DNA from: Alistipes provencensis
Lineage (GTDB): Bacteria; Bacteroidota; Bacteroidia; Bacteroidales; Rikenellaceae
Length of the DNA stretch: 64,000 bases
Reading direction: 5' to 3'
NCBI RefSeq assembly: GCF_900083545.1
Contig: NZ_LT559262.1
Span: 186,001 to 250,000, forward strand
Positions 1 to 9,273 of the stretch are shown here, piece by piece. The notes under the pieces were generated by a model. The model saw only the letters and a program-made list of their open reading frames with translations, was not told the origin of the DNA and searched no databases. The position numbers and the translations under genes were made by a program. Numbering within the stretch: position 1 is the first letter of the stretch; every line of letters begins with the position of its first letter.

Positions 1-2721
1 GAAATCTCGAAAGCCCGTGAAGGCAACGTACTCAACGCACTGGCCGGTAAGGTCGCCGGTGTGAACATCTCCGCAGCTTCGGGTACCGCAGGCGGCGGCT
101 CGCGCATCATCATCCGCGGCCAGTCATCGCTCGGCTCGGCCGGTTCGCCGCTCTTCGTCATCGACGGTATGCCCGTCAGCAACCAGAGCTACAATCCGAC
201 CGGCATCAACGGTTCGGTTGACGTGGGCAACCGCATGGGAGACATTTCCGGAGACGACATCGAGTCGATCAACGTCCTGAAAGGCGCTGCCGCAACGGCT
301 CTCTACGGCGCCCGTGCCAAGGACGGCGCCATCATCATCACCACCAAAAAGGGTTCACGGATGCAGAAAACCAGCGTGACGATCAATTCCACGCTGCGTT
401 TCGAGAACATCCTGAAGGCTCCCGACTTCCAGAACAGTTATGCCGGCGGCAACTCCGCTGACGGCACCTACAACCCCTATTCACAGAACGGCTGGGGTCC
501 CAAGATCGAAGGACAGACCGTCCAGAATTTTCTGGGCGACGAAGTCCAACTGAAAGCCTACAAAAACAACGTCAAGGATTTCTATAACACGGGACATACC
601 TATATTAATAACATCTCGGTAGCCGGCGGCGACGAGAAAAACGATTTCCGGCTGGGCTTCACGGCGCACAACCAGAAAGGTATCATTCCCAAGAACGACT
701 ACGACAAGTATAACGTGGCGTTCAACGGCGGCCGCAAGTTCAATGACAAACTCGAGGCGCGCGTTTCGTTCAACTATTCGCACACCTCCTCGGCCGGTCG
801 TCCCGCACAGGGATCGAACGAGATCAACGTATTGGTACCGCAGGTCAACGGCATCGCCCGCAACTGGGACCTGAACTGGCTGAAAGACAACTGGATGAAT
901 GAGGACGGCACGCAGGGCAAGATCACTGAGAGAAGCACCAGCGGCAACTTCTACTGGACGGTCAATAAAAATCTCTTCACCAACACGGTAGACCGTCTTT
1001 ACGGTACGGCGACCGTCACCTACAAACCCGTCAAGGGCCTGACGATCACCGACAACCTCGGTACCGACTACTTCCACGAAGAACGCCGTCAGATCTGGGC
1101 CAGCGGTACCATCGGACGCCCGAAGGGACAGTTCAACACCAACGACATCACCAACCGTCAGATCAACAACGACCTGATGATCTCCTACGATACCAAGTTC
1201 AACGAGGATTGGGGACTGAAAGTGATGCTGGGCCACAACATCAACCAGAACATGACCAAATACTTGGAGGTTTCGGCCAAGGACCTGCTCGTAGCGGACG
1301 TCTATACCTATGCCAATGCCGAGAGCGTCGTATCGACGAACGACAAGGTCAAATCGCGCCTGATCGGTCTCTACGGCGAAGTGGACCTCAGCTATAAGGA
1401 CATCGTCTACCTGAGCGTCACGGGACGTAACGACTGGTCGTCGACCATGCCCAAGTCACACCGTTCCTATTTCTATCCCTCGGTCAGCGCCGGATTCGTC
1501 TTCTCGGAACTCATTCCCCAGAACAAGGTGCTGAGTTTCGGTAAAATCCGCGCCAGCTACGCCAACGTCGGCAGCGACACGGCCCCCTATCAGCTCGACT
1601 TCCTCTACTACCCCGTTTCGGAAGTGTTCGGACAGTTCGGATGCTCCAACTACTTCCCGTTCGGCGGTCTGCTGGGTTACGAGGCGACGGGAACCTATCC
1701 CGACCCGAATCTCGAACCGCAGAACCAGTCTTCGTTCGAAGTCGGCGCCGACCTGCGCTTCTTCGAGGGACGCCTGCGTTTGGACGCCACCTACTACTAC
1801 CAGAAGACAACCAAGAACATCGTCCGTTTGGACGTTGCCAACTCCACGGGATTCTTTTACATGCGTAAGAATGCCGGTGTCATCACCAACGAGGGCGTCG
1901 AGCTCCTGCTGGGCGCAACTCCCGTGCAGACCAAGAACTTCCGTTGGGATATCGACGTGAATTTCGCCTCGAACAAGCAGCTCGTAAAGGAGCTCGATCC
2001 CTCGGTCAAGGCCTACACGCTGGCTTCGGGCTACGAAGGTACCCAGATCAAGGCAGTCGAGGGCGAATCGTTCAGTCTCTACGGCTCCTACTGGCTGCGC
2101 GACGAAGAGGGCAATTTCGCCATCAGCGAGAACGGCACGCGCATCAAGAGTTCCGATACCAAGAACCTCGGCAAGGTCTCTCCCGACTGGACGATGGGTA
2201 TCGGCAACACGTTCTCCTATAAAGGCCTTTCGCTGAGCTTCCTGCTCGACATCCGCTACGGAGGCGTCATGTACTCGGGAACGGTACAGCAACTGCGCAC
2301 GAGCGGTCTGGCCGAAGAGACGCTGGGTAACGACCGCGCCGAGATCATCGACAAGGGATTCGTCTACAAAGACGGCCAAAATACCGGCGTGGAGAACACC
2401 AAGGCCATCACTCCGTATCAGTTCTGGAATACCAACTACGACAAGTCGATCACCGAAGCAAACGTCTTCGATGCCACGTTCATCAAACTGCGTGAAATCG
2501 TACTGGCCTACCAGATGCCGAAAAAGTGGTTCGAGCATTGCTTCATCGGCTCGCTTTCGGTCGGTTTCGAAGCCCGTAACCTGTGGCTCATCAAATCGAA
2601 CGTGCCGCATATCGACCCCGAGGCCAGCATCTTCGGTCCCTCGTCGGTGGGTTCGGGCATCGAATACGCCGGTATTCCCTCGACGCGCAGCTACGGTTTC
2701 AACATCAAGTTAACATTCTAA
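1..2721 (+). CDS. SusC/RagA-family TonB-dependent outer-membrane transporter, 5' end missing
   Basis: Outer-membrane beta-barrel importer that takes up a glycan or peptide ligand with TonB energy, paired with the SusD-type lipoprotein that follows. The frame is open from the first base of the window, so the signal peptide, carboxypeptidase-like domain and start of the plug lie outside. The remaining plug shows LFVIDGMPVSN and the typical NVLKGAAATALYGARAKDG segment, followed by a long aromatic-rich barrel ending in a terminal Phe (NIKLTF), as outer-membrane barrels do. The stop is one base before the first possible ATG of the SusD gene, so the two are cotranscribed. The substrate cannot be told from this pair; no glycoside hydrolase or sulfatase is linked in the window. 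Confidence 0.95.
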   Translation, partial: EISKAREGNVLNALAGKVAGVNISAASGTAGGGSRIIIRGQSSLGSAGSPLFVIDGMPVSNQSYNPTGINGSVDVGNRMGDISGDDIESINVLKGAAATALYGARAKDGAIIITTKKGSRMQKTSVTINSTLRFENILKAPDFQNSYAGGNSADGTYNPYSQNGWGPKIEGQTVQNFLGDEVQLKAYKNNVKDFYNTGHTYINNISVAGGDEKNDFRLGFTAHNQKGIIPKNDYDKYNVAFNGGRKFNDKLEARVSFNYSHTSSAGRPAQGSNEINVLVPQVNGIARNWDLNWLKDNWMNEDGTQGKITERSTSGNFYWTVNKNLFTNTVDRLYGTATVTYKPVKGLTITDNLGTDYFHEERRQIWASGTIGRPKGQFNTNDITNRQINNDLMISYDTKFNEDWGLKVMLGHNINQNMTKYLEVSAKDLLVADVYTYANAESVVSTNDKVKSRLIGLYGEVDLSYKDIVYLSVTGRNDWSSTMPKSHRSYFYPSVSAGFVFSELIPQNKVLSFGKIRASYANVGSDTAPYQLDFLYYPVSEVFGQFGCSNYFPFGGLLGYEATGTYPDPNLEPQNQSSFEVGADLRFFEGRLRLDATYYYQKTTKNIVRLDVANSTGFFYMRKNAGVITNEGVELLLGATPVQTKNFRWDIDVNFASNKQLVKELDPSVKAYTLASGYEGTQIKAVEGESFSLYGSYWLRDEEGNFAISENGTRIKSSDTKNLGKVSPDWTMGIGNTFSYKGLSLSFLLDIRYGGVMYSGTVQQLRTSGLAEETLGNDRAEIIDKGFVYKDGQNTGVENTKAITPYQFWNTNYDKSITEANVFDATFIKLREIVLAYQMPKKWFEHCFIGSLSVGFEARNLWLIKSNVPHIDPEASIFGPSSVGSGIEYAGIPSTRSYGFNIKLTF

Positions 2722-2734
2722 AATGCAACACCGT

Positions 2735-4210
2735 ATGAAAAAATTAGCATATAAATTTCTGATCGCCCTGACGATCGGCGGCACCGCCTCCGGATTGCAA
2801 TCCTGCGGCGACTGGCTGGACATCAACACGAACGAATATGCCGCCACGGAGGTTGATCCCGGATACCTGTTCACCAACGCGGCCCTGAACTACAGCATGA
2901 AACGCTGCGGTGCCGACCAGTTCCTGACACTGATGTACGCCGCACAGACCGCTTCCGAACAGACCCAGTGGTTCAATTACATCTTCGGCGGCGAGCCCTA
3001 CGGCATCGACGCGGAATACTCTTCGGGCAACGCATGGGTAGGTACCTATTCAAGCACGGGCTATAACCTCCAGCGCGCTATCGGATTCGCTCAGGAGAAA
3101 GGCCACGTCAACGCCGAAGCCCAGTGCAAGATCCTGACGGCAAATGTCTTCTGGGAGACGACGATGCTTTTCGGCGACATCCCCTACAGCGAGGCATGGC
3201 ACATCGACGAGATCAAGGAGCCGAAATTCGACACCCAGAAAGAGGTGCTCGACGCTTTGGAAGGGCTGCTGGACGAAGCACTCGGCCAGATCGACGAATC
3301 CGACCCGAACACGATCTCCAAATACGACCTCTACTACGGAGGCGACATGGCCAAATGGCGCAAATTGGCCAAATCCATCAAGTTGAAGATCTACATGTAT
3401 CTCTCCAACAAGGAGGACGTCAGCGCCAAGATCAAGGCGTTGATCGAAGAGGGCGACCTGCTCTCCTCATCGGCCGACGACTGCAAGTTCCCGTTCTACG
3501 ACAGCCCGGGCAACCGGAACCCCAACGCCGAATTCGACAACCAGAATCCGGGATTCCTCGGCTGGATGTATTTCGGCACACCGGAGATCGTCGATCCGAT
3601 GAATGCTACCGACGACCCGCGCCGTCCTTTCTACTTCTATGCCAACGAGGAGGGCAAGTATGTGGGCATCGCATCAACACATGAAGGGTCCGCCATGGAT
3701 GCAGAGGACCCCTCGGAGATCACCGAGGCGCGCTTCAACCTCGAAAACCTGTTCAAATCGGACTATCCCGACGTGATCTGCTCCTACCCGGAGGTGATGT
3801 TCTATGTAGCCGAGGCCTATGCCCGCGGCTTAGGCGTGACCAAAGACCTCACCAAAGCCGACGAATACTTCAAGAAGGGACTGGAGGCATCCTGCACCAA
3901 CGTCGGAGTCGCTGCCGCCGATGCCAAATCCTTCGCTGACGGGGTTCCCGCTCTCTCGACGCTGGGCGGCGACGAAAAAGTAATCGAGGCCATCGCCGCA
4001 CAGCAGCGCATCGAGATGATGATGCGTCCGCTCGAAGCATGGTCCGAGCAGCGTCGCACGGGCTATCCGAAACTCGAAGTTCCGGAGATGATCCGATCGC
4101 TGTACACCGACCTGATCAGCCGTTGGCCCTATCCCTCGCGCGAATCGCTCGTGAACGACAACGTTCCGCAGGTGGACGGTATCTGGACCAAAATGTGGTT
4201 CCAGAAATAA
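2735..4210 (+). CDS. SusD/RagB-family nutrient-binding outer-membrane lipoprotein
   Basis: Surface lipoprotein that caps the SusC barrel and binds ligand. The start at MKKLAYK is preferred over an in-frame ATG 12 bases upstream because it gives a normal lipoprotein signal: a lysine-rich start, a hydrophobic stretch and lipobox LQSC with Cys24 as the acylated residue. The segment after it (DWLDINTNEYAATEVDPGYLFTNAALNY) resembles the SusD-like_2 branch of the family. The rest is a helical, TPR-like protein of about 490 residues, usual for the family, with the C-terminal RWPYPSRE-type motif. It follows the SusC gene directly and is closed by a strong terminator, so this is the last gene of the operon. 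Confidence 0.93.
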   Translation: MKKLAYKFLIALTIGGTASGLQSCGDWLDINTNEYAATEVDPGYLFTNAALNYSMKRCGADQFLTLMYAAQTASEQTQWFNYIFGGEPYGIDAEYSSGNAWVGTYSSTGYNLQRAIGFAQEKGHVNAEAQCKILTANVFWETTMLFGDIPYSEAWHIDEIKEPKFDTQKEVLDALEGLLDEALGQIDESDPNTISKYDLYYGGDMAKWRKLAKSIKLKIYMYLSNKEDVSAKIKALIEEGDLLSSSADDCKFPFYDSPGNRNPNAEFDNQNPGFLGWMYFGTPEIVDPMNATDDPRRPFYFYANEEGKYVGIASTHEGSAMDAEDPSEITEARFNLENLFKSDYPDVICSYPEVMFYVAEAYARGLGVTKDLTKADEYFKKGLEASCTNVGVAAADAKSFADGVPALSTLGGDEKVIEAIAAQQRIEMMMRPLEAWSEQRRTGYPKLEVPEMIRSLYTDLISRWPYPSRESLVNDNVPQVDGIWTKMWFQK

Positions 4211-4229
4211 AACCGACAACAACTATTCA

Positions 4230-4263
4230 GAGGCCGTTCTTTCGCAGGAACGGCCTCTTTTTT
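4230..4263 (+). terminator. Rho-independent terminator of the SusCD operon
   Basis: GAGGCCGTTC and GAACGGCCTC form a 10-bp stem around an 8-base loop, followed by a run of T. It lies 20 bases after the SusD stop. Confidence 0.9.
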
Positions 4264-4280
4264 GGATACCGGAAAGATAT

Positions 4281-4311
4281 TTCGCAGATGGCGATTTTTT
4301 TCGTAATTTTG
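4281..4311 (+). promoter_or_regulatory. Promoter for the A-type flavoprotein gene
   Basis: TTCG (4281-4284), a 19-base spacer and TAATTTTG (4304-4311) match the Bacteroidota primary sigma-factor promoter TTTG-N19-TAnnTTTG with one change. It sits 25 bases before the start codon. Confidence 0.7.
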
Positions 4312-4336
4312 CGTCCAAACAACAAAAATACCGTTT

Positions 4337-5530
4337 ATGGCAATTACCGAAATACTTCCCGGCATCCACTACGTCGGGGTCAACGACCGTACCACCACGC
4401 GCTTCGAAGCCCTCTGGTCGCTTCCGATCGGGGTATCGTACAATGCCTATCTGGTCGTGGGCGAAAAGATCGCGCTGATCGACACCGTCGAGGAGGCCTT
4501 CGGCAGCCGCCTCGAAGCCAACATCCGCGAGGCGATCGGCGACCGGAAAATCGACTACCTCGTCGTCAACCACATGGAGCCCGACCACTCGTCGTCGATC
4601 ACGGCGCTGCGCCGCCTCTACCCCGGCCTCGAGATCGTCGGCAACGCCAAGACGCTGCAGATGATCGACGGGTTCTACGGCATCGCCGGGGGCACGGTCG
4701 AGGTCAAAGAGGGCGACACGCTCGATCTGGGCAACGGCAAGGTGCTTTCGTTCCACATGATCCCGATGGTGCACTGGCCCGAGACGATGGTCACATGGTG
4801 CGCCGGCGAGCGGACGCTCTTTTCGGGCGACGCCTTCGGCACGTTCGGGGCCCTCGACGGCGGCATCACCGACTCGCAGGTCGAGGTGGACCGCTACTGG
4901 GACGAGATGCGCCGCTACTACGCCTGCATCGTGGGCAAGTACGGCGGCCCGGTGCAGAAAGCCCTGCAAAAGGTCCGCACGCTGCCCGTCGAAACGATCT
5001 GCGCGACGCACGGCCCCGTGTGGCAGCGGGAAATCCCCCGGGTGATGGACATTTACGACCGTCTGAGCCGCTATGAGGGCGAGCCGGGCGTGGTCGTGGC
5101 CTACGCCTCGATGTACGGCAACACGGAGCAGATGGCCGAGCGCATCGCCCGCGAACTGGCCGCCGAAGGGGTCGGGCCCATCCGGGTCTACAACCTTTCG
5201 TATGCCGACCCGTCGGTGGTCCTGCGCGACGTCTTCCGTTTCGACACGCTGATCGTCGGCGGCCCGACCTACAACGGCAACCTCTTCCCGCCCGTGGCCG
5301 AGCTGCTCGACCGACTCGCCGCCCGCTGCATCCCGCAGCGAAAATTCGGCTGGTTCGGATCGTTCTGCTGGGCCGGAGCCTCGGTGCGCCTGCTGGGTGA
5401 GTTCGCCCAGAAAATGAAGTGGGAACCGCTGTGCGATCCCTTGGAGATGAAGCAGGGCTTTTCGCCCGACCTGTGCGACCCCTGCCGGACGCTGGCAGGC
5501 CGCATCGCCGAACGCCGGCGGAGCGAATAA
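4337..5530 (+). CDS. A-type flavoprotein (FprA/flavodiiron family)
   Basis: Two-domain cytoplasmic flavodiiron protein, a family that reduces O2 to water or NO to N2O in anaerobes. The N-terminal metallo-beta-lactamase-like domain (about residues 1-250) carries the diiron ligand motif H79-x-E81-x-D83-H84 (NHMEPDHSSS), then GDAFGTFG and ATHGPVW, which hold further metal ligands. A flavodoxin domain follows from about residue 252 (VAYASMYGNTEQMAERI, an FMN phosphate loop) to the end. The length of 397 residues is usual for the simple two-domain class. It is a single gene between two terminators with its own promoter. A role in oxygen or NO detoxification is family knowledge; which substrate dominates is not visible here. 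Confidence 0.9.
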   Translation: MAITEILPGIHYVGVNDRTTTRFEALWSLPIGVSYNAYLVVGEKIALIDTVEEAFGSRLEANIREAIGDRKIDYLVVNHMEPDHSSSITALRRLYPGLEIVGNAKTLQMIDGFYGIAGGTVEVKEGDTLDLGNGKVLSFHMIPMVHWPETMVTWCAGERTLFSGDAFGTFGALDGGITDSQVEVDRYWDEMRRYYACIVGKYGGPVQKALQKVRTLPVETICATHGPVWQREIPRVMDIYDRLSRYEGEPGVVVAYASMYGNTEQMAERIARELAAEGVGPIRVYNLSYADPSVVLRDVFRFDTLIVGGPTYNGNLFPPVAELLDRLAARCIPQRKFGWFGSFCWAGASVRLLGEFAQKMKWEPLCDPLEMKQGFSPDLCDPCRTLAGRIAERRRSE

Positions 5531-5534
5531 TACG

Positions 5535-5567
5535 AAAAGGGGCGGTCCGGCGGACCGCCCCTTTTTT
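5535..5567 (+). terminator. Rho-independent terminator after the flavoprotein gene
   Basis: A perfect GC-rich stem (GGGGCGGTCCG with CGGACCGCCCC, sharing a short GCG centre) is followed by a six-T run. Confidence 0.9.
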
Positions 5568-5636
5568 GCTCTGTCACAAGGAAATTCGGAAAAAAACGTT
5601 ATCTTTACATAACGAATTCAAGAAACCGCAACACAT

Positions 5637-6953
5637 ATGATGAAAATTGCAATCGTGGGTACGGGCTATGTCGGTCTGGTATCGGGAGCCTGTTTCGCCG
5701 AGATGGGGCTCGACATCACCTGCGTGGACATCGACAGGAAGAAGATCGACGCGCTGAACAACGGTGTCATCCCCATCTACGAACCGGGACTCGAAGCCCT
5801 CGTGCAGCGCAACGTCCGCGCAGGGCGCCTGCACTTCACCACCGACCTGACCGAGTGCCTCGACCATGTCGAGGTGGTCTTCTCGGCCGTCGGCACCCCG
5901 CCCGACGAGGACGGCTCGGCCGACCTGAAATATGTGTTGGAAGTGGCTCGCACGTTCGGCCGCCACATCAAGAAATACACCGTGCTGGTGACCAAGAGCA
6001 CCGTGCCCGTGGGCACGGCCCGGAAAGTGAAGGCCGTGATCGAGGAGGAGCTCGCCAAACGGGGCGGCAAGGTGACGTTCGACGTCGCCTCGAACCCCGA
6101 ATTCCTCAAGGAGGGGGCCGCCATCAAGGACTTCATGTCGCCCGACCGTGTGGTCGTGGGCGTCGAGAGCGAGCGGGCCCGCAAGCTGATGGCCAAGCTC
6201 TACCGGCCGTTCCTGATCAACAACTTCCGGGTGCTGTTCATGGACATCCCTTCGGCCGAGATGACCAAATACGCCGCCAACGCCATGCTGGCCACGCGCA
6301 TCTCGTTCATGAACGACATCGCCAACCTGTGCGACCGCGTGGGCGCCGACGTGGAGATGGTCCGCAAGGGCATCGGCTCCGACGCCCGCATCGGCAACAA
6401 ATTCCTCTACCCCGGCTGCGGCTACGGCGGTTCGTGCTTCCCCAAGGACGTGAAGGCGCTGGCCCACACGGGCCGCGAGAACGGCTACACGATGCAGGTC
6501 ATCGAGGCCGTCGAGCGGGTCAACGAACAGCAGAAAAGCGTGGTCTTCGAAAAATTGCAGACTGCCGTGGGTGACCTGCGGGGCAAGCTCATCACGATCT
6601 GGGGTCTGGCGTTCAAGCCCGAGACGGACGACATGCGCGAAGCCCCGGCGACGGTGGTCATCGACCGCCTGCTGGACGCCGGCGCCGAGGTCTGCGTCTA
6701 CGATCCGGTCGCCATGCCCGAGTGCCGGCGACGGATGGCCGGCCGGCCGATCCGCTATGCCAAGACGATGTACGAGGCTGCGGAGGGAGCCGACGCCGTG
6801 GCGCTCATCACCGAGTGGAAAGAGTTCCGCATGCCCGACTGGCCCCATTTGCACAAGGCGATGCGCGGCGACGCGATCGTCGACGGCCGCAACATCTTCG
6901 ACAAACCGGAGGTCACGGCTGCCGGGTTCCGCTACTTCGGAATCGGCAAATAA
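5637..6953 (+). CDS. ugd: UDP-glucose 6-dehydrogenase
   Basis: Oxidises UDP-glucose to UDP-glucuronate with two NAD+, feeding capsule, O-antigen and other polysaccharide synthesis. The N-terminal Rossmann motif is IAIVGTGYVGLVSGACFAE. The catalytic Cys267 lies in GCGYGGSCFPKD. The C-terminal UDP-binding domain carries WGLAFKPETDDMREAP. The length of 438 residues is full. The gene starts with ATGATG, so the next Met (5640) is equally possible. A weak promoter-like TATCTTTA lies at 5600-5607. It stands alone between terminators with no polysaccharide cluster around it. UDP-N-acetylmannosamine dehydrogenase is the main alternative in this superfamily, but the pattern fits Ugd better. Confidence 0.93.
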   Translation: MMKIAIVGTGYVGLVSGACFAEMGLDITCVDIDRKKIDALNNGVIPIYEPGLEALVQRNVRAGRLHFTTDLTECLDHVEVVFSAVGTPPDEDGSADLKYVLEVARTFGRHIKKYTVLVTKSTVPVGTARKVKAVIEEELAKRGGKVTFDVASNPEFLKEGAAIKDFMSPDRVVVGVESERARKLMAKLYRPFLINNFRVLFMDIPSAEMTKYAANAMLATRISFMNDIANLCDRVGADVEMVRKGIGSDARIGNKFLYPGCGYGGSCFPKDVKALAHTGRENGYTMQVIEAVERVNEQQKSVVFEKLQTAVGDLRGKLITIWGLAFKPETDDMREAPATVVIDRLLDAGAEVCVYDPVAMPECRRRMAGRPIRYAKTMYEAAEGADAVALITEWKEFRMPDWPHLHKAMRGDAIVDGRNIFDKPEVTAAGFRYFGIGK

Positions 6954-6957
6954 CAAA

Positions 6958-6992
6958 CCGAAAACGGCCCGCGGAAAGCGGGCCGTTTTCGG
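6958..6992. terminator. Bidirectional terminator between ugd and oadB
   Basis: CCGAAAACGGCCCGC pairs perfectly with GCGGGCCGTTTTCGG around a five-base loop. A and T runs inside the stem allow it to serve both converging genes; it abuts the oadB stop codon. Confidence 0.85.
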
Positions 6993-8210
6993 TTACAACA
7001 TCGGGATCACGGTCACATAAATCGCGGCGATGATGGCCGACGTTATGACACCCATGATATTGGCGCCCAATGCGTCGGGCAGGATCATCGACGAGGGGTT
7101 GTCATGCGACACGATCTTCTGGGCCACCTTGGCCGTCGTGGGCACGCAGCTCACGGCGGCGATGCCGATCACGGGGTTGAAATTACCCTTTTTGAAGAAA
7201 TACATCGCATAACCGCCCAGAATGCCGCCGATGCCCGAGATCAGCAGGGCGAGGATTCCCAGCACGAGCAGTTTGAGCACCGTGGGGTCGAGCAGCGTGT
7301 GCGCGTCGCACAGCACTCCCAGCAGGATGCCGAGGAAGAACGTCGAGCCGTAGAGCATCGGCCCGCTGATGAAGTCGTTGACGTGTTTGAGCCCGGACTC
7401 CTTGATGACCACGCCGATGAAGAGCGAGAAGAACAGCGGCGCGGCAACCGGAAAAAGCAGGCACAGAATTACGCACATCATCACGGCGAACGAGATCTTG
7501 GTCGCGGGGCTGTATTGCTTCACCGGCTTCTTGGCCGGCTTCATCTTGATGGCCCGCAGGCGTTTGGGCACCATCGCCCGCACCAGATAGGGATATCCGC
7601 CGTAAGTCAGTCCCAAGTAAAGATAGGCCACGACGGTAATCGGCACGAAAATCTCTTTCGAGAGGTTGAGCGAGGTGAAAAGCACCATCGGGCCGTCGGC
7701 CCCGCCCACCATCGCGATCGAGGCGCTGTCGCTGGGGCTCAGGCCCATCGAATAGGCGATCGGCAGCACGGCGAACGTTCCCAGCTCGGCACACAGGGCG
7801 AGGAACATGCTTTGCAGGGGTTTCGCCAGCACGAAATTGATGTCGAGCATGGTCCCGATACCCATGAAGATCAGGCAGGCGATCAGGCCGTTGCTGAACA
7901 TGAAGGTGTAGACAGGCTGCAGGAAATCGATCTGCAGGATGTTCATCAACTGGTCGGTGTCGGTCACCATCGGATCGAGGAACAGGTTGCCGTGAACCCC
8001 TCCGGGAAAGATCAGCACCCCGGCGTTCACGGCCGCCATGCCCAGTCCCATCGGAATCATCACCAGCGGCTCCAGCACCCCTTTGCGTCCCAGATAAACC
8101 AGCAGGATGCCCAGCAGGATCAGCCCGATGCGCGAGTACATGATCGCAGGGTCGGACTGCAACAGGGTCGAAATACCCTGAAAAATACTGCCCAGATCAA
8201 ATTTTTCCAT
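6993..8210 (-). CDS. oadB: Sodium ion-translocating decarboxylase, beta subunit (OadB/MmdB/GcdB family)
   Basis: Polytopic inner-membrane subunit that decarboxylates the carboxybiotin carrier and exports Na+ in oxaloacetate, methylmalonyl-CoA or glutaconyl-CoA decarboxylases. It shows about ten or more hydrophobic segments, the conserved GGADGPMVLFTS region and the GILLGVLCDAHTLLDPTVLKL region that carries a membrane Asp. Length 405 residues, normal. The start overlaps the preceding small membrane ORF by 14 bases, so the two are translationally coupled. The alpha (carboxyltransferase) and biotin-carrier subunits are not in the window, so the substrate is undefined; methylmalonyl-CoA is common in this order. 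Confidence 0.92.
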   Translation of the reverse strand: MEKFDLGSIFQGISTLLQSDPAIMYSRIGLILLGILLVYLGRKGVLEPLVMIPMGLGMAAVNAGVLIFPGGVHGNLFLDPMVTDTDQLMNILQIDFLQPVYTFMFSNGLIACLIFMGIGTMLDINFVLAKPLQSMFLALCAELGTFAVLPIAYSMGLSPSDSASIAMVGGADGPMVLFTSLNLSKEIFVPITVVAYLYLGLTYGGYPYLVRAMVPKRLRAIKMKPAKKPVKQYSPATKISFAVMMCVILCLLFPVAAPLFFSLFIGVVIKESGLKHVNDFISGPMLYGSTFFLGILLGVLCDAHTLLDPTVLKLLVLGILALLISGIGGILGGYAMYFFKKGNFNPVIGIAAVSCVPTTAKVAQKIVSHDNPSSMILPDALGANIMGVITSAIIAAIYVTVIPML

Positions 8211-8547
8211 GGTGCAGTTCGTATAAACGGCTCATCTCGTCATCCTGCTTCCCGGCATCCCGGAGATTTCCGAAATGGTACTCGGCCAGTCCGTCCTGCG
8301 CCGTTTCGTCCGGGGAACCGTCGTCCGTGCGGGTAACCGACCAGATGTAACGGTAGGTATGCGTCAGGTTCATGCGGTAGGCCCGGGTCCACACCCGGCC
8401 TTTTTTCATCCATGCGGAGAGGCCCTCACCGCTGAGGCGGGAGAAGAAGAAGGTCATTCCCTTGAGTACATACGCGAAAGCCATTCCCACGATAAACGTG
8501 AAGCCCATCATCAGCGCAGTCTCCTCGATTATATACATCAGATTCAT
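8197..8547 (-). CDS. Small single-pass membrane protein upstream of oadB (OadG-like position)
   Basis: A 116-residue protein. The start is set at MNLMYII because the frame upstream of it has no protein-like character. Residues 4-36 form one hydrophobic helix (IIEETALMMGFTFIVGMAFAYVL), followed by a basic, aromatic, then acidic hydrophilic tail. The stop overlaps the oadB start by 14 bases, so it is made with the beta subunit. One N-terminal helix plus a soluble tail is the plan of decarboxylase gamma (OadG) subunits, but I see no clear sequence motif of that family, so this is a guess from position and topology. Its ATG is preceded by an AT-rich leader without a Shine-Dalgarno site. Confidence 0.65.
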   Translation of the reverse strand: MNLMYIIEETALMMGFTFIVGMAFAYVLKGMTFFFSRLSGEGLSAWMKKGRVWTRAYRMNLTHTYRYIWSVTRTDDGSPDETAQDGLAEYHFGNLRDAGKQDDEMSRLYELHHGKI

Positions 8548-8689
8548 CGCTTTATTCGTTTTAAGATTTGTTGTGTGCACAACATCGTGCCCCGGGCCAT
8601 GCGGCCTTCGGGGGCGGTTCGCACACGGAACTCGCAGGCAGGGCGCGCCCTGCGGACACACCATGCGACTCAAACAAAGAAATGATGGG

Positions 8690-9070
8690 CTAAATGACCA
8701 GCATGCCGAACCGGAGGTAATCGGCACAATGGGACGGCAGGGCCGTCCGATCGCCCTGCAGAAGCAGGGAAACGACATATTGCGTGCAGCAGTCCTGCAC
8801 CCGGGAGAAATGGCGTCCCAGACAGGCATCCCGGACCTCAGAGGTTACCCGGCGGTGGTTTTCCAACTGCTTGCGCAGTGCGCGCATGGGCGAGGGAACA
8901 GCCGGCTGGACGGTCTCCGTTGCGAAATAATCGGCATGCAGGGACGAAACGGAGTAGCACTCCGCCGTCCGTCCGACATCGGCCGGCATACGGGCTTCCG
9001 CCCCCGCATCCTTCGCCGACGAGAGCGAAGAGAGCAGCAGGAACAGCAATATGAATACCGGCGTTTTCAT
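8690..9070 (-). CDS. Small secreted protein of unknown function
   Basis: A 126-residue ORF with a clear Sec signal peptide (MKTPVFILLFLLLSSLSSAKDAGA, cleavage likely after SSA). The mature part is about 105 residues with four or more cysteines, charged, without a recognisable domain. A promoter-like TACATTTG lies on the minus strand (9093-9100), about 22 bases before the ATG. It is followed on the same strand by the small membrane ORF and oadB, about 140 bases away, so it may head that unit. I do not recognise the family. The good signal peptide and promoter argue for a real gene; codon use resembles its neighbours. Confidence 0.6.
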   Translation of the reverse strand: MKTPVFILLFLLLSSLSSAKDAGAEARMPADVGRTAECYSVSSLHADYFATETVQPAVPSPMRALRKQLENHRRVTSEVRDACLGRHFSRVQDCCTQYVVSLLLQGDRTALPSHCADYLRFGMLVI

Positions 9071-9092
9071 GTTACGGAGAAAATTTGTCGTT

Positions 9093-9100
9093 CAAATGTA
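9093..9100 (-). promoter_or_regulatory. -7 promoter element for the small secreted protein gene
   Basis: Reads TACATTTG on the minus strand, matching TAnnTTTG. A CAAA-rich stretch (TTTG on the minus strand) lies 16-20 bases upstream. Confidence 0.55.
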
Positions 9101-9221
9101 GTACAAATCCGAGAAACAAACAAGCCTGCGGCAAGAATCTTTTCGTCCGTTTTCTCCCGGAGACCGGACGCTTTCGTTTCCGCCCGGACGCCAAGGCCCG
9201 GAGCACTCCTCGCCGCCGGAC

Positions 9222-9250
9222 AAAAAAAGGCCGGAGACTATGCTCCGGCC
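9222..9250 (-). terminator. Rho-independent terminator of the yhcH-like gene
   Basis: On the minus strand GGCCGGAGC and GCTCCGGCC-type arms (9229-9250) form a hairpin followed by seven T. It lies 24 bases after the stop of the YhcH-family gene. Confidence 0.85.
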
Positions 9251-9273
9251 CGTAGCGGTATCACCTGCGGCGC

